From the NCBI RefSeq assembly GCF_035581345.1, contig NZ_CP141608.1:4432501-4496500 (forward strand): 64,000 nucleotides of DNA, given 5' to 3'. The notes under the pieces were generated by a model that did not search any database, was not told where the DNA came from, and saw nothing but the letters and a program-made list of their open reading frames with translations. Shown piece by piece: positions 17,435 to 26,918 of this stretch. The stretch comes from Pseudomonas sp. JQ170C (GTDB lineage: Bacteria > Pseudomonadota > Gammaproteobacteria > Pseudomonadales > Pseudomonadaceae). Positions within the stretch are counted from its first letter, which is position 1. Every line of letters starts with the position of its first letter. Made by a program: the position numbers and the translations under genes.

Positions 17435-17664
17435 CGCTAGCTCCTGCAACATTGTGAGGTCTGTGGCCAGGAGTCTAGTCAGCGACGGCCCCTGTTTGGC
17501 AGCATCATCAGGGTGCCGGTTGGAGGGTCATCGGCTCGGGTTATTATCGAGGCAGGTTTGAATCACCCCGATGGATCACTCTGCATTCGCCAAGCGGGTA
17601 TGCCTTGCCGGAATGCCTTTCAAGGTCTATCAACAAGCTTTGCCCTTAACGCGAGAGCCCAGCC

Positions 17665-18669
17665 ATGACCTCCCACACCAATCGCCGTTTCCTCCTCGCC
17701 AAGCGCCCTGTCGGAGCGGTCAGTCGTGACGATTTCACTTTCGAGCAAGTCCCTGTCGGTGAGCCCGGCGAAGGCCAGGTGCTGGTCAAGAACCTGTACC
17801 TGTCCCTGGACCCGGCCATGCGTGGCTGGATGAACGAAGGCAAATCCTACATTCCTCCGGTTGGACTCGGACACGTCATGCGCGCGCTGGGCGTGGGTGA
17901 AGTGATCGCCTCCAAACATCCGGGCTTTGCCGTAGGCGATCACGTCAACGGCCCGCTGGGCGTGCAGGATTTTTTCCTGGGGGAGCCCCAAGGCTTCTAC
18001 AAGATCGACCCGAAACTGGCGCCGCTGCCGCGCTATCTCTCGGCCCTGGGCATGACCGGCATGACCGCCTACTTCGCCTTGCTTGACGTTGGTGCGCCGA
18101 AATCCGGCGAAACCGTGGTGATCTCCGGGGCTGCCGGGGCCGTCGGGAGCATTGCCGGGCAGATTGCCAAGATCAAAGGCTGCCGGGTGGTCGGCATTGC
18201 TGGCGGAGAGCAAAAATGCCAGTACCTCAAGGACGAGTTGGGCTTTGACGGCGTCATCGACTACAAGGCCGAGGACGTGCTGGAGGGCCTCAAGCGCGAA
18301 TGCCCCAAAGGTGTGGACGTCTACTTCGACAACGTCGGCGGCGACATCCTCGATGCTGTGCTCAGCCGTCTGAACTTCAAGGCGCGAGTGGTGATCTGCG
18401 GCGCGATCAGCCAGTACAACAACAAGCAGGCCGTCAAAGGACCGGCCAACTACCTGTCACTGCTGGTGAGCCGTGCGCGAATGGAAGGCTTTGTGGTGAT
18501 GGATCATGCCGCCAACTACGGCAAAGCCGCGCAGGAGATTGCCGGTTGGCTCGCAACCGGCAAACTGAAAAGCAAGGAAGACGTCGTCGAGGGCCTGGAA
18601 ACCTTCCCCGAAACACTGCTCAAGCTGTTCAGCGGGGAAAACTTCGGCAAGCTGGTTCTCAAGCCCTAA
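17665..18669 (+). CDS. NADP-dependent medium-chain reductase (CurA-like)
   Basis: A 334-residue zinc-independent MDR protein of the leukotriene B4 12-hydroxydehydrogenase / curcumin reductase group. The NADP-binding region is [16 protein letters not shown], and the N-terminal [20 protein letters not shown] and later [14 protein letters not shown] are typical of CurA-like alkenal/one reductases. It should reduce the double bond of alpha,beta-unsaturated carbonyl compounds, a detoxification role. Its last 11 bases overlap the end of the convergent pyrF gene. Confidence 0.88.
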   Translation: MTSHTNRRFLLAKRPVGAVSRDDFTFEQVPVGEPGEGQVLVKNLYLSLDPAMRGWMNEGKSYIPPVGLGHVMRALGVGEVIASKHPGFAVGDHVNGPLGVQDFFLGEPQGFYKIDPKLAPLPRYLSALGMTGMTAYFALLDVGAPKSGETVVISGAAGAVGSIAGQIAKIKGCRVVGIAGGEQKCQYLKDELGFDGVIDYKAEDVLEGLKRECPKGVDVYFDNVGGDILDAVLSRLNFKARVVICGAISQYNNKQAVKGPANYLSLLVSRARMEGFVVMDHAANYGKAAQEIAGWLATGKLKSKEDVVEGLETFPETLLKLFSGENFGKLVLKP

Positions 18670-19360
18670 TCTGGGCAACCACGTCAGCCAGCGCCTGAGC
18701 TGGATTCGCAGCCTGGCTGATCGGGCGCCCGATCACCAGGTAGTCGGAGCCAGCATCCAGGGCCTGGCGCGGGGTAAGGATGCGGCGCTGGTCATCCTGG
18801 GCGCTGCCCGCCGGACGGATGCCCGGGGTCACCAGCTGCAGGGACGGGTGCGCGGCCTTAAGCGCGGGGGCTTCCAGGGCCGAACACACCAGCCCGTCCA
18901 TGCCGGCTTTTTCGGCCAGGGCAGCCAAGCGCAATACCTGCTCTTGGGGCTCGATATCCAGACCGATACCGGCCAGGTCCTCACGCTCCATGCTGGTCAG
19001 TACGGTCACACCAATCAACAACGGCTGCGGCCCGCTACGCTTGGCCAACTCTTCACGGCAAGCGGCCATCATGCGCATGCCACCGGAGCAGTGCACATTG
19101 ACCATCCATACACCCATTTCCGCTGCCGCTTTAACGGCCATGGCGGTGGTGTTGGGAATGTCGTGGAATTTAAGGTCGAGGAACACCTCGAAGCCCTTCT
19201 CGACCAGCGTTTCGACAATGCCCGACGCGCTGCTGGTGAAAAGCTCCTTGCCAACCTTTACCCGGCAAAGGGCGGGATCAAGCTGATCGGCCAACTTCAG
19301 GGCGGCTTCACGGGTAGGGAAATCCAGGGCGACGATGATGGGCGTCTGGCAGGCGGACAT
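18659..19360 (-). CDS. pyrF: Orotidine 5'-phosphate decarboxylase
   Basis: A 233-residue enzyme for the last step of UMP synthesis, decarboxylation of OMP. The catalytic Asp-Lys network is visible: [16 protein letters not shown] near the N-terminus, [15 protein letters not shown] in the middle and TPGIRP near the C-terminal phosphate loop. The ATG at 19360 is chosen because it matches the family N-terminus ([14 protein letters not shown]). The 177-base upstream gap to the DUF2897 gene should hold divergent promoters. Confidence 0.96.
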   Translation of the reverse strand: MSACQTPIIVALDFPTREAALKLADQLDPALCRVKVGKELFTSSASGIVETLVEKGFEVFLDLKFHDIPNTTAMAVKAAAEMGVWMVNVHCSGGMRMMAACREELAKRSGPQPLLIGVTVLTSMEREDLAGIGLDIEPQEQVLRLAALAEKAGMDGLVCSALEAPALKAAHPSLQLVTPGIRPAGSAQDDQRRILTPRQALDAGSDYLVIGRPISQAANPAQALADVVAQIRA

Positions 19361-19537
19361 GGGCTGGTCTCTTGGCAAGTCTTGAACGGCGCGCATTGTA
19401 AACGATGCGCGCGCTTGTGGGGGGCCGGTGATCGCAATTGGTCTGCCAGGCCAGCCACGCCTATAATTGAACTAATGAATGATGCTGCGGCTCGAAATTA
19501 CAGGTTCGCCATCATTCGTCGCTCAGAGGAGAATGCT

Positions 19538-19705
19538 ATGCCCTGGTATGCTTGGTTGATTTTGGTGCTGGCCATTGGCTCGATCGTTGGCGGGCTGATG
19601 CTGTTGCGCGACACCGCGAAAAAACTACCGTTGACCGAGGAACAGCTTAAACGCATCCATGAGCGCAATGCGGAGATGGATGCAAAGGATGCCGAGGATC
19701 GCTGA
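19538..19705 (+). CDS. DUF2897 family small membrane protein (55 aa)
   Basis: A 55-residue protein with one N-terminal membrane helix (WYAWLILVLAIGSIVGGLMLL) followed by a charged helix (LTEEQLKRIHERNAEMDAKD). The arrangement matches the DUF2897 family, which is of unknown function. The start is well supported by AGAGGAG seven bases before the ATG. It is divergent from pyrF and convergent with comEA. Confidence 0.8.
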   Translation: MPWYAWLILVLAIGSIVGGLMLLRDTAKKLPLTEEQLKRIHERNAEMDAKDAEDR

Positions 19706-19724
19706 AGTCTGTGTACGGCAAGAA

Positions 19725-19742
19725 GGCCGGCGGGAACCGGCC
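19725..19742. terminator. Possible bidirectional terminator hairpin
   Basis: A 6-base GC stem (GGCCGG / CCGGCC) with a 6-base loop lies between the convergent stops of the DUF2897 gene and comEA. It is followed on the plus strand by AAAA and preceded by AAGAA, giving only short T-rich tails on the minus strand, so strength is uncertain. Confidence 0.4.
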
Positions 19743-19753
19743 AAAAGATCAAG

Positions 19754-20080
19754 CTAGTCGACCGTCAACTTGTCGCGATTGCGATCGAGCAAGACCTTGC
19801 CAATGCCTTTGATCTCAAGCAGTTCATCCACGGATGCAAAGGCACCATGTTCGTCTCGATAGGCCACAATGGCTTGAGCCTTGGTTTTTCCAATACCGAT
19901 CAGCGTGGCTTGCAGGGCATCGGCATCGGCGCTGTTCAGATCGAGTAGAGCGGAACCCTGCTGGGTTGCGACAATGGGAGCCGGCGTGCTCGCTGGAGAT
20001 GCGCTTGGCGCAGCGCCAGCGGATAAGCAAATGCTCGCGAACAAGGGAAGTAGCAGGTAGGACAGAACGGTATTACGCAT
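19754..20080 (-). CDS. ComEA-like helix-hairpin-helix protein
   Basis: A 108-residue exported protein: a signal peptide (about 1-23), a Ser/Pro/Ala-rich linker and a C-terminal pair of helix-hairpin-helix motifs (LNSADADALQATLIGIGKTKAQAIVAYR and SVDELLEIKGIGKVLL). Such proteins bind double-stranded DNA in the periplasm during natural transformation. No comEC or other uptake gene is in the window; stand-alone comEA genes are common in pseudomonads, so competence cannot be inferred. A 209-base gap separates it from rmlA. Confidence 0.88.
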   Translation of the reverse strand: MRNTVLSYLLLPLFASICLSAGAAPSASPASTPAPIVATQQGSALLDLNSADADALQATLIGIGKTKAQAIVAYRDEHGAFASVDELLEIKGIGKVLLDRNRDKLTVD

Positions 20081-20257
20081 ACTGTGACACTCCTTGGGGT
20101 TTCAGGGGCAGCGTTTCCTTGGCTGCATCTGAAATCTAGACCCAAGGGTGGAAGAGTCAAACCAGTAGGGACAGAGAGTCGTTTCCAAATCAATCTGATA
20201 TCACTTCAAGACGATCGCGGTCCCTGAGCCCTGACTCACAACAAGCTGGGCAAATCA

Positions 20258-20277
20258 CCGGCCCGTGAACAGGCCGG
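20258..20277 (-). terminator. Possible terminator of the rml operon
   Basis: A 6-base GC stem (CCGGCC / GGCCGG) with an 8-base loop lies 12 bases after the rmlA stop on the minus strand and is followed by TGATTT. The T-run is interrupted, so this is a weak candidate for the end of the polysaccharide island transcript. Confidence 0.4.
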
Positions 20278-20289
20278 CGATGGCGCCAA

Positions 20290-21171
20290 TCAGTAGACTT
20301 TGTCCTGCAACAAACGCTTCAAATATTGTCCGTAGCCATTTTTTGAGAGCGGTGCTGCAAGCCTCTCGAGTTGCTCAGCGCTTATCCAGCCCTGGCGGAA
20401 CGAAACTTCTTCCGGGCAAGCAACCTTCAAGCCTTGACGGCGCTCGATGGTAGCGATGTATTGGCTCGCTTCCAGCAACGAGTCATGAGTTCCGGTATCC
20501 AGCCATGCGTAACCGCGCCCCATGATTTCAACCGAAAGGCTGTTGTTTTCAAGGTAGGCCCGGTTTACATCGGTGATCTCAAGTTCACCCCGTGCCGACG
20601 GCTTGATGCCCTTGGCGATCTCGACCACGTCCTGGTCATAAAAATACAGCCCCGTCACGGCATAGCTGGACTTCGGTTGTTCTGGCTTTTCTTCGAGGCT
20701 GATAGCTGTACCCTGCGCGTCGAACTCGACCACGCCATAGCGCTCAGGATCGTGCACATGGTAGGCAAATACGCTTGCGCCCGCGGCCCGACTGTTCGCA
20801 TTGCTCAGCAACAACTGGAAGTCGTGGCCGTAGTAGATGTTATCGCCCAGCACCAGCGCCGAAGGATCGTTGCCAATGAACTGTTCACCAATGATGAAGG
20901 CCTGTGCCAACCCGTCAGGAGACGGCTGGACGGCATAGGAAATGTTCAGACCCCACTGGTGGCCATCGCCCAGCAACTGCTCGAAACGCGGCGTGTCTTG
21001 CGGAGTTGAAATGATCAGGATGTCCTGGATGCCCGCCAGCATGAGCGTAGTCAAGGGGTAGTAGATCATCGGTTTGTCGTAAACCGGCAAGAGCTGCTTG
21101 GAGATCGCCAACGTTGCAGGGTGCAGCCGGGTACCCGAGCCGCCTGCCAGAATGATGCCTTTACGTTTCAT
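20290..21171 (-). CDS. rmlA: Glucose-1-phosphate thymidylyltransferase
   Basis: A 293-residue nucleotidyltransferase that makes dTDP-glucose from dTTP and glucose 1-phosphate, step one to dTDP-L-rhamnose. The N-terminal [15 protein letters not shown] and [16 protein letters not shown] are diagnostic, with LGDNIYYG and [12 protein letters not shown] further on. It is the last gene of rmlBDA, separated from rmlD by 5 bases. It is usually feedback-inhibited by dTDP-rhamnose in the family. Confidence 0.97.
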   Translation of the reverse strand: MKRKGIILAGGSGTRLHPATLAISKQLLPVYDKPMIYYPLTTLMLAGIQDILIISTPQDTPRFEQLLGDGHQWGLNISYAVQPSPDGLAQAFIIGEQFIGNDPSALVLGDNIYYGHDFQLLLSNANSRAAGASVFAYHVHDPERYGVVEFDAQGTAISLEEKPEQPKSSYAVTGLYFYDQDVVEIAKGIKPSARGELEITDVNRAYLENNSLSVEIMGRGYAWLDTGTHDSLLEASQYIATIERRQGLKVACPEEVSFRQGWISAEQLERLAAPLSKNGYGQYLKRLLQDKVY

Positions 21172-21176
21172 TGCCG

Positions 21177-22073
21177 TTATTTCCCTTGTATTTCCGTCAG
21201 CATCCTTGCGACGCCCAAGCGCCAGTCCGGAAGCTGGAGTCCGAAAACCTGTTCAAGTTTATGGGTATCGAGTCGTGAGTTGGCCGGGCGGCTTGCCGGC
21301 GTTGGATAGTCGTCGGTAGTCAATGCCTTGACTGCATCAGCCTTCACCTTCAACGAGACACCCGCCTCCTCGGCCAGCCCGAGGACGAAACGCGCATATC
21401 CACACCAGGTGGTTTCGCCCCCTGCCGCAAGATGGTAAAGCCCGCTCAACGCCGGCTTGGCACGCCATGCAACAATGGCATGGGCGGTGACATCAGCAAT
21501 CAGCTCTGCGCCTGTCGGAGCACCAAACTGATCATCGATCACCCCGAGCGTGTCACGCTCGGTGGCCAGGCGCAGCATGGTCTTGGCGAAGTTATTGCCT
21601 CGCGCCGCGAAGACCCAGGAAGTGCGGAAGATCAGGTGCGGGCATCCGGATGACTGGATGGCACGCTCACCTGCCAGCTTTGTCTGACCATAGACATTCA
21701 ACGGTCCAACTGCGTCCACTTCCCGCCATGGCGTGCAACCATTGCCAGGGAAGACGTAGTCAGTGGAATAATGAACCAACAGCGCGCCAGAGCGCGCCGC
21801 TGCCTGTGCCAGTACCTCAACGGCCTGCGCATTGACTCTGTCGGCATGAGCCTGCTCGGATTCAGCCTTGTCGACAGCGGTATACGCGGCGGCATTGACA
21901 ATGACATCGGGTGCCCAAGACCGGACCGTCTCTGCCAACCCCTGTAGATCCGCCAGATCACCACAATGGTCTTCACATTTGGAGCTCAGCGCCAAGAGCT
22001 CGCCCAGCGGCGCTAGGCTGCGCTGCAGCTCCCAGCCTACCTGGCCATTCTTACCGAGCAGGAGGATCTTCAT
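21177..22073 (-). CDS. rmlD: dTDP-4-dehydrorhamnose reductase
   Basis: A 298-residue extended SDR that reduces dTDP-4-keto-rhamnose to dTDP-L-rhamnose with NAD(P)H. The cofactor motif is [25 protein letters not shown] and the catalytic TDYVFPG and YGQTKLAGE (Tyr and Lys) are in place. Start codon and rmlB stop overlap as ATGA (22070-22073), so translation is coupled. Confidence 0.96.
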   Translation of the reverse strand: MKILLLGKNGQVGWELQRSLAPLGELLALSSKCEDHCGDLADLQGLAETVRSWAPDVIVNAAAYTAVDKAESEQAHADRVNAQAVEVLAQAAARSGALLVHYSTDYVFPGNGCTPWREVDAVGPLNVYGQTKLAGERAIQSSGCPHLIFRTSWVFAARGNNFAKTMLRLATERDTLGVIDDQFGAPTGAELIADVTAHAIVAWRAKPALSGLYHLAAGGETTWCGYARFVLGLAEEAGVSLKVKADAVKALTTDDYPTPASRPANSRLDTHKLEQVFGLQLPDWRLGVARMLTEIQGK

Positions 22074-23140
22074 TCGGCGCGCTCACCGTAGTTTTTCTCG
22101 ACCCAGTCGCGGTAACTGCCGGATTGGACGTTTTCCACCCACTGCCAGTTACCCAGGTACCACTCGACCGTCTTGCGAATCCCCGTCTCGAAGGTTTCTG
22201 CCGGCTTCCAATCCAGCTCCCGTTCCAATTTACGAGCGTCGATGGCGTAGCGGCGGTCATGGCCAGGGCGGTCCGTTACGAACGTGATCTGTTCGCTGTA
22301 GGATTTCCCGTCAGCGCGCGGGCGCAGTTCGTCCAGGAGCGCGCAAATGCGATTGACAATTTCCAGGTTTGGCTTTTCGTTCCAACCGCCAACGTTATAG
22401 ACTTCGCCGACCCTGCCAGCCTCCAGCACGCGGCGGATAGCGCTGCAGTGGTCCTTGACGTAAAGCCAGTCGCGGATCTGCTGACCATCACCGTAGACCG
22501 GTAGCCCTTTATTCCCCAAGGCGTTGACGATCATCAACGGGATGAGTTTTTCCGGGAAGTGATACGGCCCATAGTTGTTCGAGCAATTGGTGGTGAGTAC
22601 CGGCAAACCGTAGGTGTGGTGGTACGAGCGAACGAGATGATCGCTTGCCGCCTTGCTTGCCGAGTAGGGGCTGTTGGGCTCGTAACGGTGCGTCTCGGTG
22701 AACGCGGGCTCATTGGTAGCGAGGGAGCCGTAGACTTCGTCAGTGGAAACATGCAGGAAGCGAAAAGCCTGCTGTGCGTCATCAGGAAGTGCTTTCCAAA
22801 AGCCACGTACCGCTTCCAGCAGACGGAAAGTGCCGACAATGTTGGTCTCGATGAAATCTTCCGGGCCATGGATCGAACGGTCGACATGCGATTCGGCGGC
22901 GAAATTGATCACTGCACGAGGTTGATGCTCGGCCAACAACCGCACCACAAGCATCGTGTCGCCAATATCGCCGTGAACGAAGAGATGCCTGGGGTTGCCA
23001 TCGATGGAAGCCAGACTCTGCAAATTGCCCGCATAAGTCAGCTTGTCCAGGTTGATGACGAGCTCATCTGATTGAGCTACCCAGTCCAGAACAAAGTTGG
23101 CGCCGATGAAGCCGGCTCCGCCAGTTACTAAGATAGTCAT
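22070..23140 (-). CDS. rmlB: dTDP-glucose 4,6-dehydratase
   Basis: A 356-residue extended SDR converting dTDP-glucose to dTDP-4-keto-6-deoxyglucose. The NAD-binding [11 protein letters not shown] is near the N-terminus, followed by SHVDRSI, the catalytic STDEVYG and [10 protein letters not shown] (Tyr, Lys), and [14 protein letters not shown]. It heads rmlBDA. A 214-base gap separates it from rmlC upstream, which may hold a promoter, though I could not identify one with confidence. Confidence 0.97.
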   Translation of the reverse strand: MTILVTGGAGFIGANFVLDWVAQSDELVINLDKLTYAGNLQSLASIDGNPRHLFVHGDIGDTMLVVRLLAEHQPRAVINFAAESHVDRSIHGPEDFIETNIVGTFRLLEAVRGFWKALPDDAQQAFRFLHVSTDEVYGSLATNEPAFTETHRYEPNSPYSASKAASDHLVRSYHHTYGLPVLTTNCSNNYGPYHFPEKLIPLMIVNALGNKGLPVYGDGQQIRDWLYVKDHCSAIRRVLEAGRVGEVYNVGGWNEKPNLEIVNRICALLDELRPRADGKSYSEQITFVTDRPGHDRRYAIDARKLERELDWKPAETFETGIRKTVEWYLGNWQWVENVQSGSYRDWVEKNYGERAE

Positions 23141-23354
23141 TTTTCTGATCTTTTCAGTAGTTTCGTAAGAGTGATGGCGGAATATCCTGGCCAGGCACGG
23201 CCTGCTGCGCTCAACGCCCTTGAAAGGATTCGGAGCAGGCCCACCACACTTCGCTTGGAAAACCAGGGATCCAGCACTTACCAGGCGCTAGGCTTCGCGA
23301 GTGGCATTGTACTGCTAAAACGGGTCGTTTGCTGGAGAGGTGCGTTAGGAACAT

Positions 23355-23900
23355 TCAGTCGAAACACTCAGCCTCTGCCAGCAGCTTGCCCAGTTTATCT
23401 TTATCTGATAACTGTGGTTGTTCGTTCAATGGCCAATCAATAGCGACCTGCGGGTCGTTCCATGTAAGGCAACGTTCGTGGGCTGGCGCATAAAAATCAG
23501 TCGTTTTGTAGAGAAACTCAGCCCGCTCACTGAGCACCACGAAACCATGGGCAAATCCTTCTGGAACCCAGAGCTGATGCTTGTTCTGCGCCGAAAGACG
23601 GGCGCCCACCCACTTGCCGAAGGTGGCTGACGAACGCCGTAGATCGACTGCGACGTCGAACACTTCGCCCTCAACCACCCGCACCAGTTTGCCTTGGGGC
23701 TGCTGAATCTGGTAGTGCAATCCACGCAGTACGCCTTTGGCAGATGCGGAATGGTTGTCCTGTACAAACTCTACGCGCCGTCCGACAGCGTCCTCGAAAA
23801 CCCGCTGATTGAAGCTTTCGAAGAAGAATCCTCTATCATCACCAAATACGCGAGGTTCAAAGAGAATAACGTCAGAAATAGCAAGTGAGGTGGCTTTCAC
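23355..23900 (-). CDS. rmlC: dTDP-4-dehydrorhamnose 3,5-epimerase
   Basis: A 181-residue cupin that epimerises C3 and C5 of dTDP-4-keto-6-deoxyglucose. The catalytic His sits in VLRGLHYQ, with the substrate-binding GKLVRVVEGEVFDVAVDLR and VPEGFAHGF. The GTG at 23900 (giving MKATSLAISDV) is chosen because it matches the family N-terminus; in-frame GTG and TTG codons at 23909 and 23912 add only three or four residues. The ribosome-binding site is weak (GGTGA). It lies upstream of rmlBDA rather than after rmlA, an order seen in several pseudomonads. Confidence 0.94.
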   Translation of the reverse strand: MKATSLAISDVILFEPRVFGDDRGFFFESFNQRVFEDAVGRRVEFVQDNHSASAKGVLRGLHYQIQQPQGKLVRVVEGEVFDVAVDLRRSSATFGKWVGARLSAQNKHQLWVPEGFAHGFVVLSERAEFLYKTTDFYAPAHERCLTWNDPQVAIDWPLNEQPQLSDKDKLGKLLAEAECFD

Positions 23901-24018
23901 AAAAATCACCAAATTATATTGTGCAATTGATTAAAATAGGCAAACCACAACTGACCAGTTCACATCGCGCACTGCCAGCTCTGTAAAAACCCATAATGCG
24001 CGCCTCGTCTTTGTTGTT

Positions 24019-25398
24019 TCAGTAGGCATTCTTGTTTATAAATCCTTTGAAAATCGTCATCAGGATGATTTTCAAATCCAATCCCAACGACCAGTTATCG
24101 ATGTACCAAAGATCGTACTCGACACGCTTTTGCATTTTATCTAACGTTTCTGTTTCACCCCGATAACCACTGACTTGAGCCCAGCCAGTAATACCAGGTT
24201 TAACCTTGTGCCGTTGCATATAGGACTCTACCAACTCTTTGTAATATTCATTGTGCTCCAGTGCATGCGGGCGCGGCCCTACGATCGACATACGTCCTTG
24301 CAATACGTTAAAGAACTGGGGCAATTCGTCAAGACTGGTGCGCCGCAAAAAAGCGCCGACCCTCGTCACTCGTGCATCATTACGGGAAGCCTGGGTTACC
24401 CTCCCTTCGCAATGAACCACCATCGAGCGGAACTTGTAGACCTTGAAGCGCCTGCCATTAATCCCCGTACGATACTGTTTGAACAGGATCGGCCCCGGCG
24501 AGCTGACCCTGATGGCCAGAGCTATAACCAAGCAGACAGGAAGAATTAACAGGCTAATAAGGCCGCCAACTAACAGATCTTCTGCCCGCTTCACAACCCG
24601 AATCGGGCCATCGATTGGACTGCAACTTAGGTCAAGCGAGTACAGTCCGGCGATATAACTTACCTTATGGTTGAGCAAACGAATATCACCCCAGTCAGGA
24701 ATGAACCTGACGGCGACAGTATGATGGCGCAAAGCAAAGAGAATAGAACGGATAGCTCCGCCATCGCTTAGCGGTAGGCAAAGCCAGACCTCATGAACAC
24801 CAGACTTGTCGACTTTTTCAGCCAGTAAATCCAACCAACCGATGTCTTGGCTAAACGCAAGATTTTCGGCGATATGGAAACCGTCTTCTGCGAGCGTTTG
24901 CCCGCTGCTCAACTGATTGGCAGACTGCCCAACAACATCAACCAACAGTACATGCTTCAAGTTCCGCCCGGAGCCTCGCACACGCCGCAACAGCAAGAAT
25001 ACTGCGAGGCGCAGCAGCAGGGACAAGGAACCGCCCGTCAACATCATTACGCTGAACCATATACGTGAGTAGTTACTGGAGACTTTTAGCAAGAATGTCA
25101 ACGACATCAAAATGCCTGCGGCAGAGAGCCAGCAAACTATCAGGATGCTCAACTGACGCCAGATTGGCTGGCCCCGTTGCGAACCGTAGCCCCCCCCCAG
25201 AGCCAGACAAACCACAACCACAACAGCCGTAACCGTGACCGCCGTATTGTAGCGGCCAGACATGTCAAACTGGCTAAAGCGGTAATGATAGGCAAACAAC
25301 CCCGCGACAAAGACAATGATCATGTCCATCAAGGCGATGAAAAAAGGAACCGGATAGCGCTCTGCGAAAGTAGGTTGGTACCTGTGAGTGGTTGGCAT
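24019..25398 (-). CDS. Undecaprenyl-phosphate hexose phosphotransferase, copy 1
   Basis: A 459-residue WcaJ/WbaP-type polyprenyl-phosphate glycosyl-1-phosphate transferase. Four or five N-terminal membrane helices are followed by a CoA-binding-like middle domain and the C-terminal sugar-transferase domain, with SSPGPILFKQYRTGINGR, KFRSM, LRRTSLDELPQFFNVL and GPRP. It starts an oligosaccharide by moving a hexose phosphate (typically glucose) onto undecaprenyl phosphate at the inner membrane. The ATG at 25398 aligns with the N-terminus of the paralogue at 26919-28304 (RYQPTFAERYPV in both). The catalytic domains are nearly the same and the membrane parts differ. Confidence 0.9.
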   Translation of the reverse strand: MPTTHRYQPTFAERYPVPFFIALMDMIIVFVAGLFAYHYRFSQFDMSGRYNTAVTVTAVVVVVCLALGGGYGSQRGQPIWRQLSILIVCWLSAAGILMSLTFLLKVSSNYSRIWFSVMMLTGGSLSLLLRLAVFLLLRRVRGSGRNLKHVLLVDVVGQSANQLSSGQTLAEDGFHIAENLAFSQDIGWLDLLAEKVDKSGVHEVWLCLPLSDGGAIRSILFALRHHTVAVRFIPDWGDIRLLNHKVSYIAGLYSLDLSCSPIDGPIRVVKRAEDLLVGGLISLLILPVCLVIALAIRVSSPGPILFKQYRTGINGRRFKVYKFRSMVVHCEGRVTQASRNDARVTRVGAFLRRTSLDELPQFFNVLQGRMSIVGPRPHALEHNEYYKELVESYMQRHKVKPGITGWAQVSGYRGETETLDKMQKRVEYDLWYIDNWSLGLDLKIILMTIFKGFINKNAY

Positions 25399-25636
25399 GT
25401 TATGGAGTATTCCCCGCTGTGTGTGAGGCTTAGCCTGCAATACTCCGTCCCCAGCCCCCTGCCTTGGCATACGTTTCATCCGCTGAAATGCCGAAACCGC
25501 TGGAGTTGGCGACTCACCCGCGAAGCCGACCATAGCCACACGGTGTGAAACTTTCCCGTAAACCACCCACCCAGGTAGCTCAGGTGTTTTAGGCCTGGGT
25601 GAGCATTAGAAACACATCTAAACTAGCTCAACAAAT

Positions 25637-26890
25637 CTAACAGGAGCTCGCATGGCGATCGCCCGGCCGTACTGGGCGCGCCAAAAGAACAGCCAGGGGC
25701 AGCCAAAACACTGTCCAATAGGTCCCCGGACGGCTATAGATCCGCTCGACATCCGTGAGCATAGCAATGAGCGCGAAAACAAGCACCGGCACCGCCAGGC
25801 GCACAAAAGGATCATCGCGCAGCTTCCAGGCCTTCAAACCTACCACCAGCAACCCTGCGGCCATCAACGCCACCGACACTAGCCCACTGTCGTAGATCTG
25901 CTGCAAGTAGAGACTATGAGCATGCGGCGAAACAGCGTCCTGTGTTGGCCATTTGTACTCGAACGGTGTACCCAATCCATAACCGAATAGCCAGTGGCCA
26001 GGCATCAGTTGGAAGAAGTACTCCCAGATAGGTCCACGCCCAGAGAGCTGTCGCACCTGCACTTCTATCAACAAACGATCCCAAAAATGGAAAATCGCCA
26101 ACGTCAACAGCAATGCTCCGCCCCCCGTCAGCCACCAGCCTCGTTTGGAACGCTGCAACAGAACAACCATCCCTGCTGCGCCTAACAGTGCAAACCAAGC
26201 GCCTCGTGTGTAAGTAAGTAGTACATAGATCGTCAGTACCCCGAAAACTGCCAGCCAGAAAAGTGCACGCAGCAAGGATGTGCGCCGCTCCAAGGCGACG
26301 CCCAGCGCCCAGACAGCCACAGACCCATGAAAAATACCTGCAACAACCGGCCAGCCGTAGTCGGCAATGTCCCCAATACCCAAGCGGTAGAGCCTATAAG
26401 CTCGATATTCCAAAGGCTGACCCAACCAGAGAAACTGATAAACAATCGTGATCAAGGCACCTGCTGCAACCACAACCACCGCGCATAAAATCGCGTTTAG
26501 TAAAAGTTGCGCATCGCGGTCATGCAACATCTTTACTGCCAACAGAAAACACGCCATGTATAGGCCACGCTTGGCCAACGACAGTGGGGCTTCGGCGCCA
26601 GTCGCCCATTGCGTGCTCAGTGCCATCCAGGCCAACATCAACAGCCAAGGGTAGTACTCGAAGGAAATTCGGATTGACCTGCGCACGAGAGCAACGCACA
26701 CCCCGTACACTAGTGCGGGCAAGAGCAGCCAGATATACACCTGAGCGTTACGTGCACTTCCAGATTCAAACCAGACATACCCGCTGACCAAAATGAACAC
26801 GCCTAGCGCGAGAGCCCAACACAGTGCACGCTCCCACTTCCCCCCACCGATAAGGCAACTCAATCGATCTGACACACAACTCTCCGCCAT
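25637..26890 (-). CDS. O-antigen ligase / polymerase family membrane protein
   Basis: A 417-residue protein with about 11-12 hydrophobic segments and one large periplasmic loop near residues 295-335, containing LSGRGPIWEYFFQLMPGHWLFGYGLGTPFEY and SPHAHSLYLQ. This RGPIWEY...H-x-HSLYLQ pattern marks the Wzy_C superfamily, which includes WaaL ligases that join O-chains to lipid A-core. Whether it is the ligase or a second polymerase cannot be fixed from sequence. It lies between two paralogous sugar transferase genes on the same strand. Confidence 0.8.
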   Translation of the reverse strand: MAESCVSDRLSCLIGGGKWERALCWALALGVFILVSGYVWFESGSARNAQVYIWLLLPALVYGVCVALVRRSIRISFEYYPWLLMLAWMALSTQWATGAEAPLSLAKRGLYMACFLLAVKMLHDRDAQLLLNAILCAVVVVAAGALITIVYQFLWLGQPLEYRAYRLYRLGIGDIADYGWPVVAGIFHGSVAVWALGVALERRTSLLRALFWLAVFGVLTIYVLLTYTRGAWFALLGAAGMVVLLQRSKRGWWLTGGGALLLTLAIFHFWDRLLIEVQVRQLSGRGPIWEYFFQLMPGHWLFGYGLGTPFEYKWPTQDAVSPHAHSLYLQQIYDSGLVSVALMAAGLLVVGLKAWKLRDDPFVRLAVPVLVFALIAMLTDVERIYSRPGTYWTVFWLPLAVLLARPVRPGDRHASSC

Positions 26891-26918
26891 CGGCTAGGAC
26901 GCGCTCCTAACCTGTTAA

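Noticed and set aside
23171..23443. Plus-strand open frame in the rmlC-rmlB gap (90 codons)
   Set aside because: It overlaps the 3' end of rmlC, has no family resemblance and no convincing ribosome-binding site; treated as chance.
25560..25605. Hairpin between the ligase-like gene and sugar transferase copy 1 as a terminator
   Set aside because: The 8-base arms (CACCCAGG / CCTGGGTG) have an 18-base loop and no T-run on either side.
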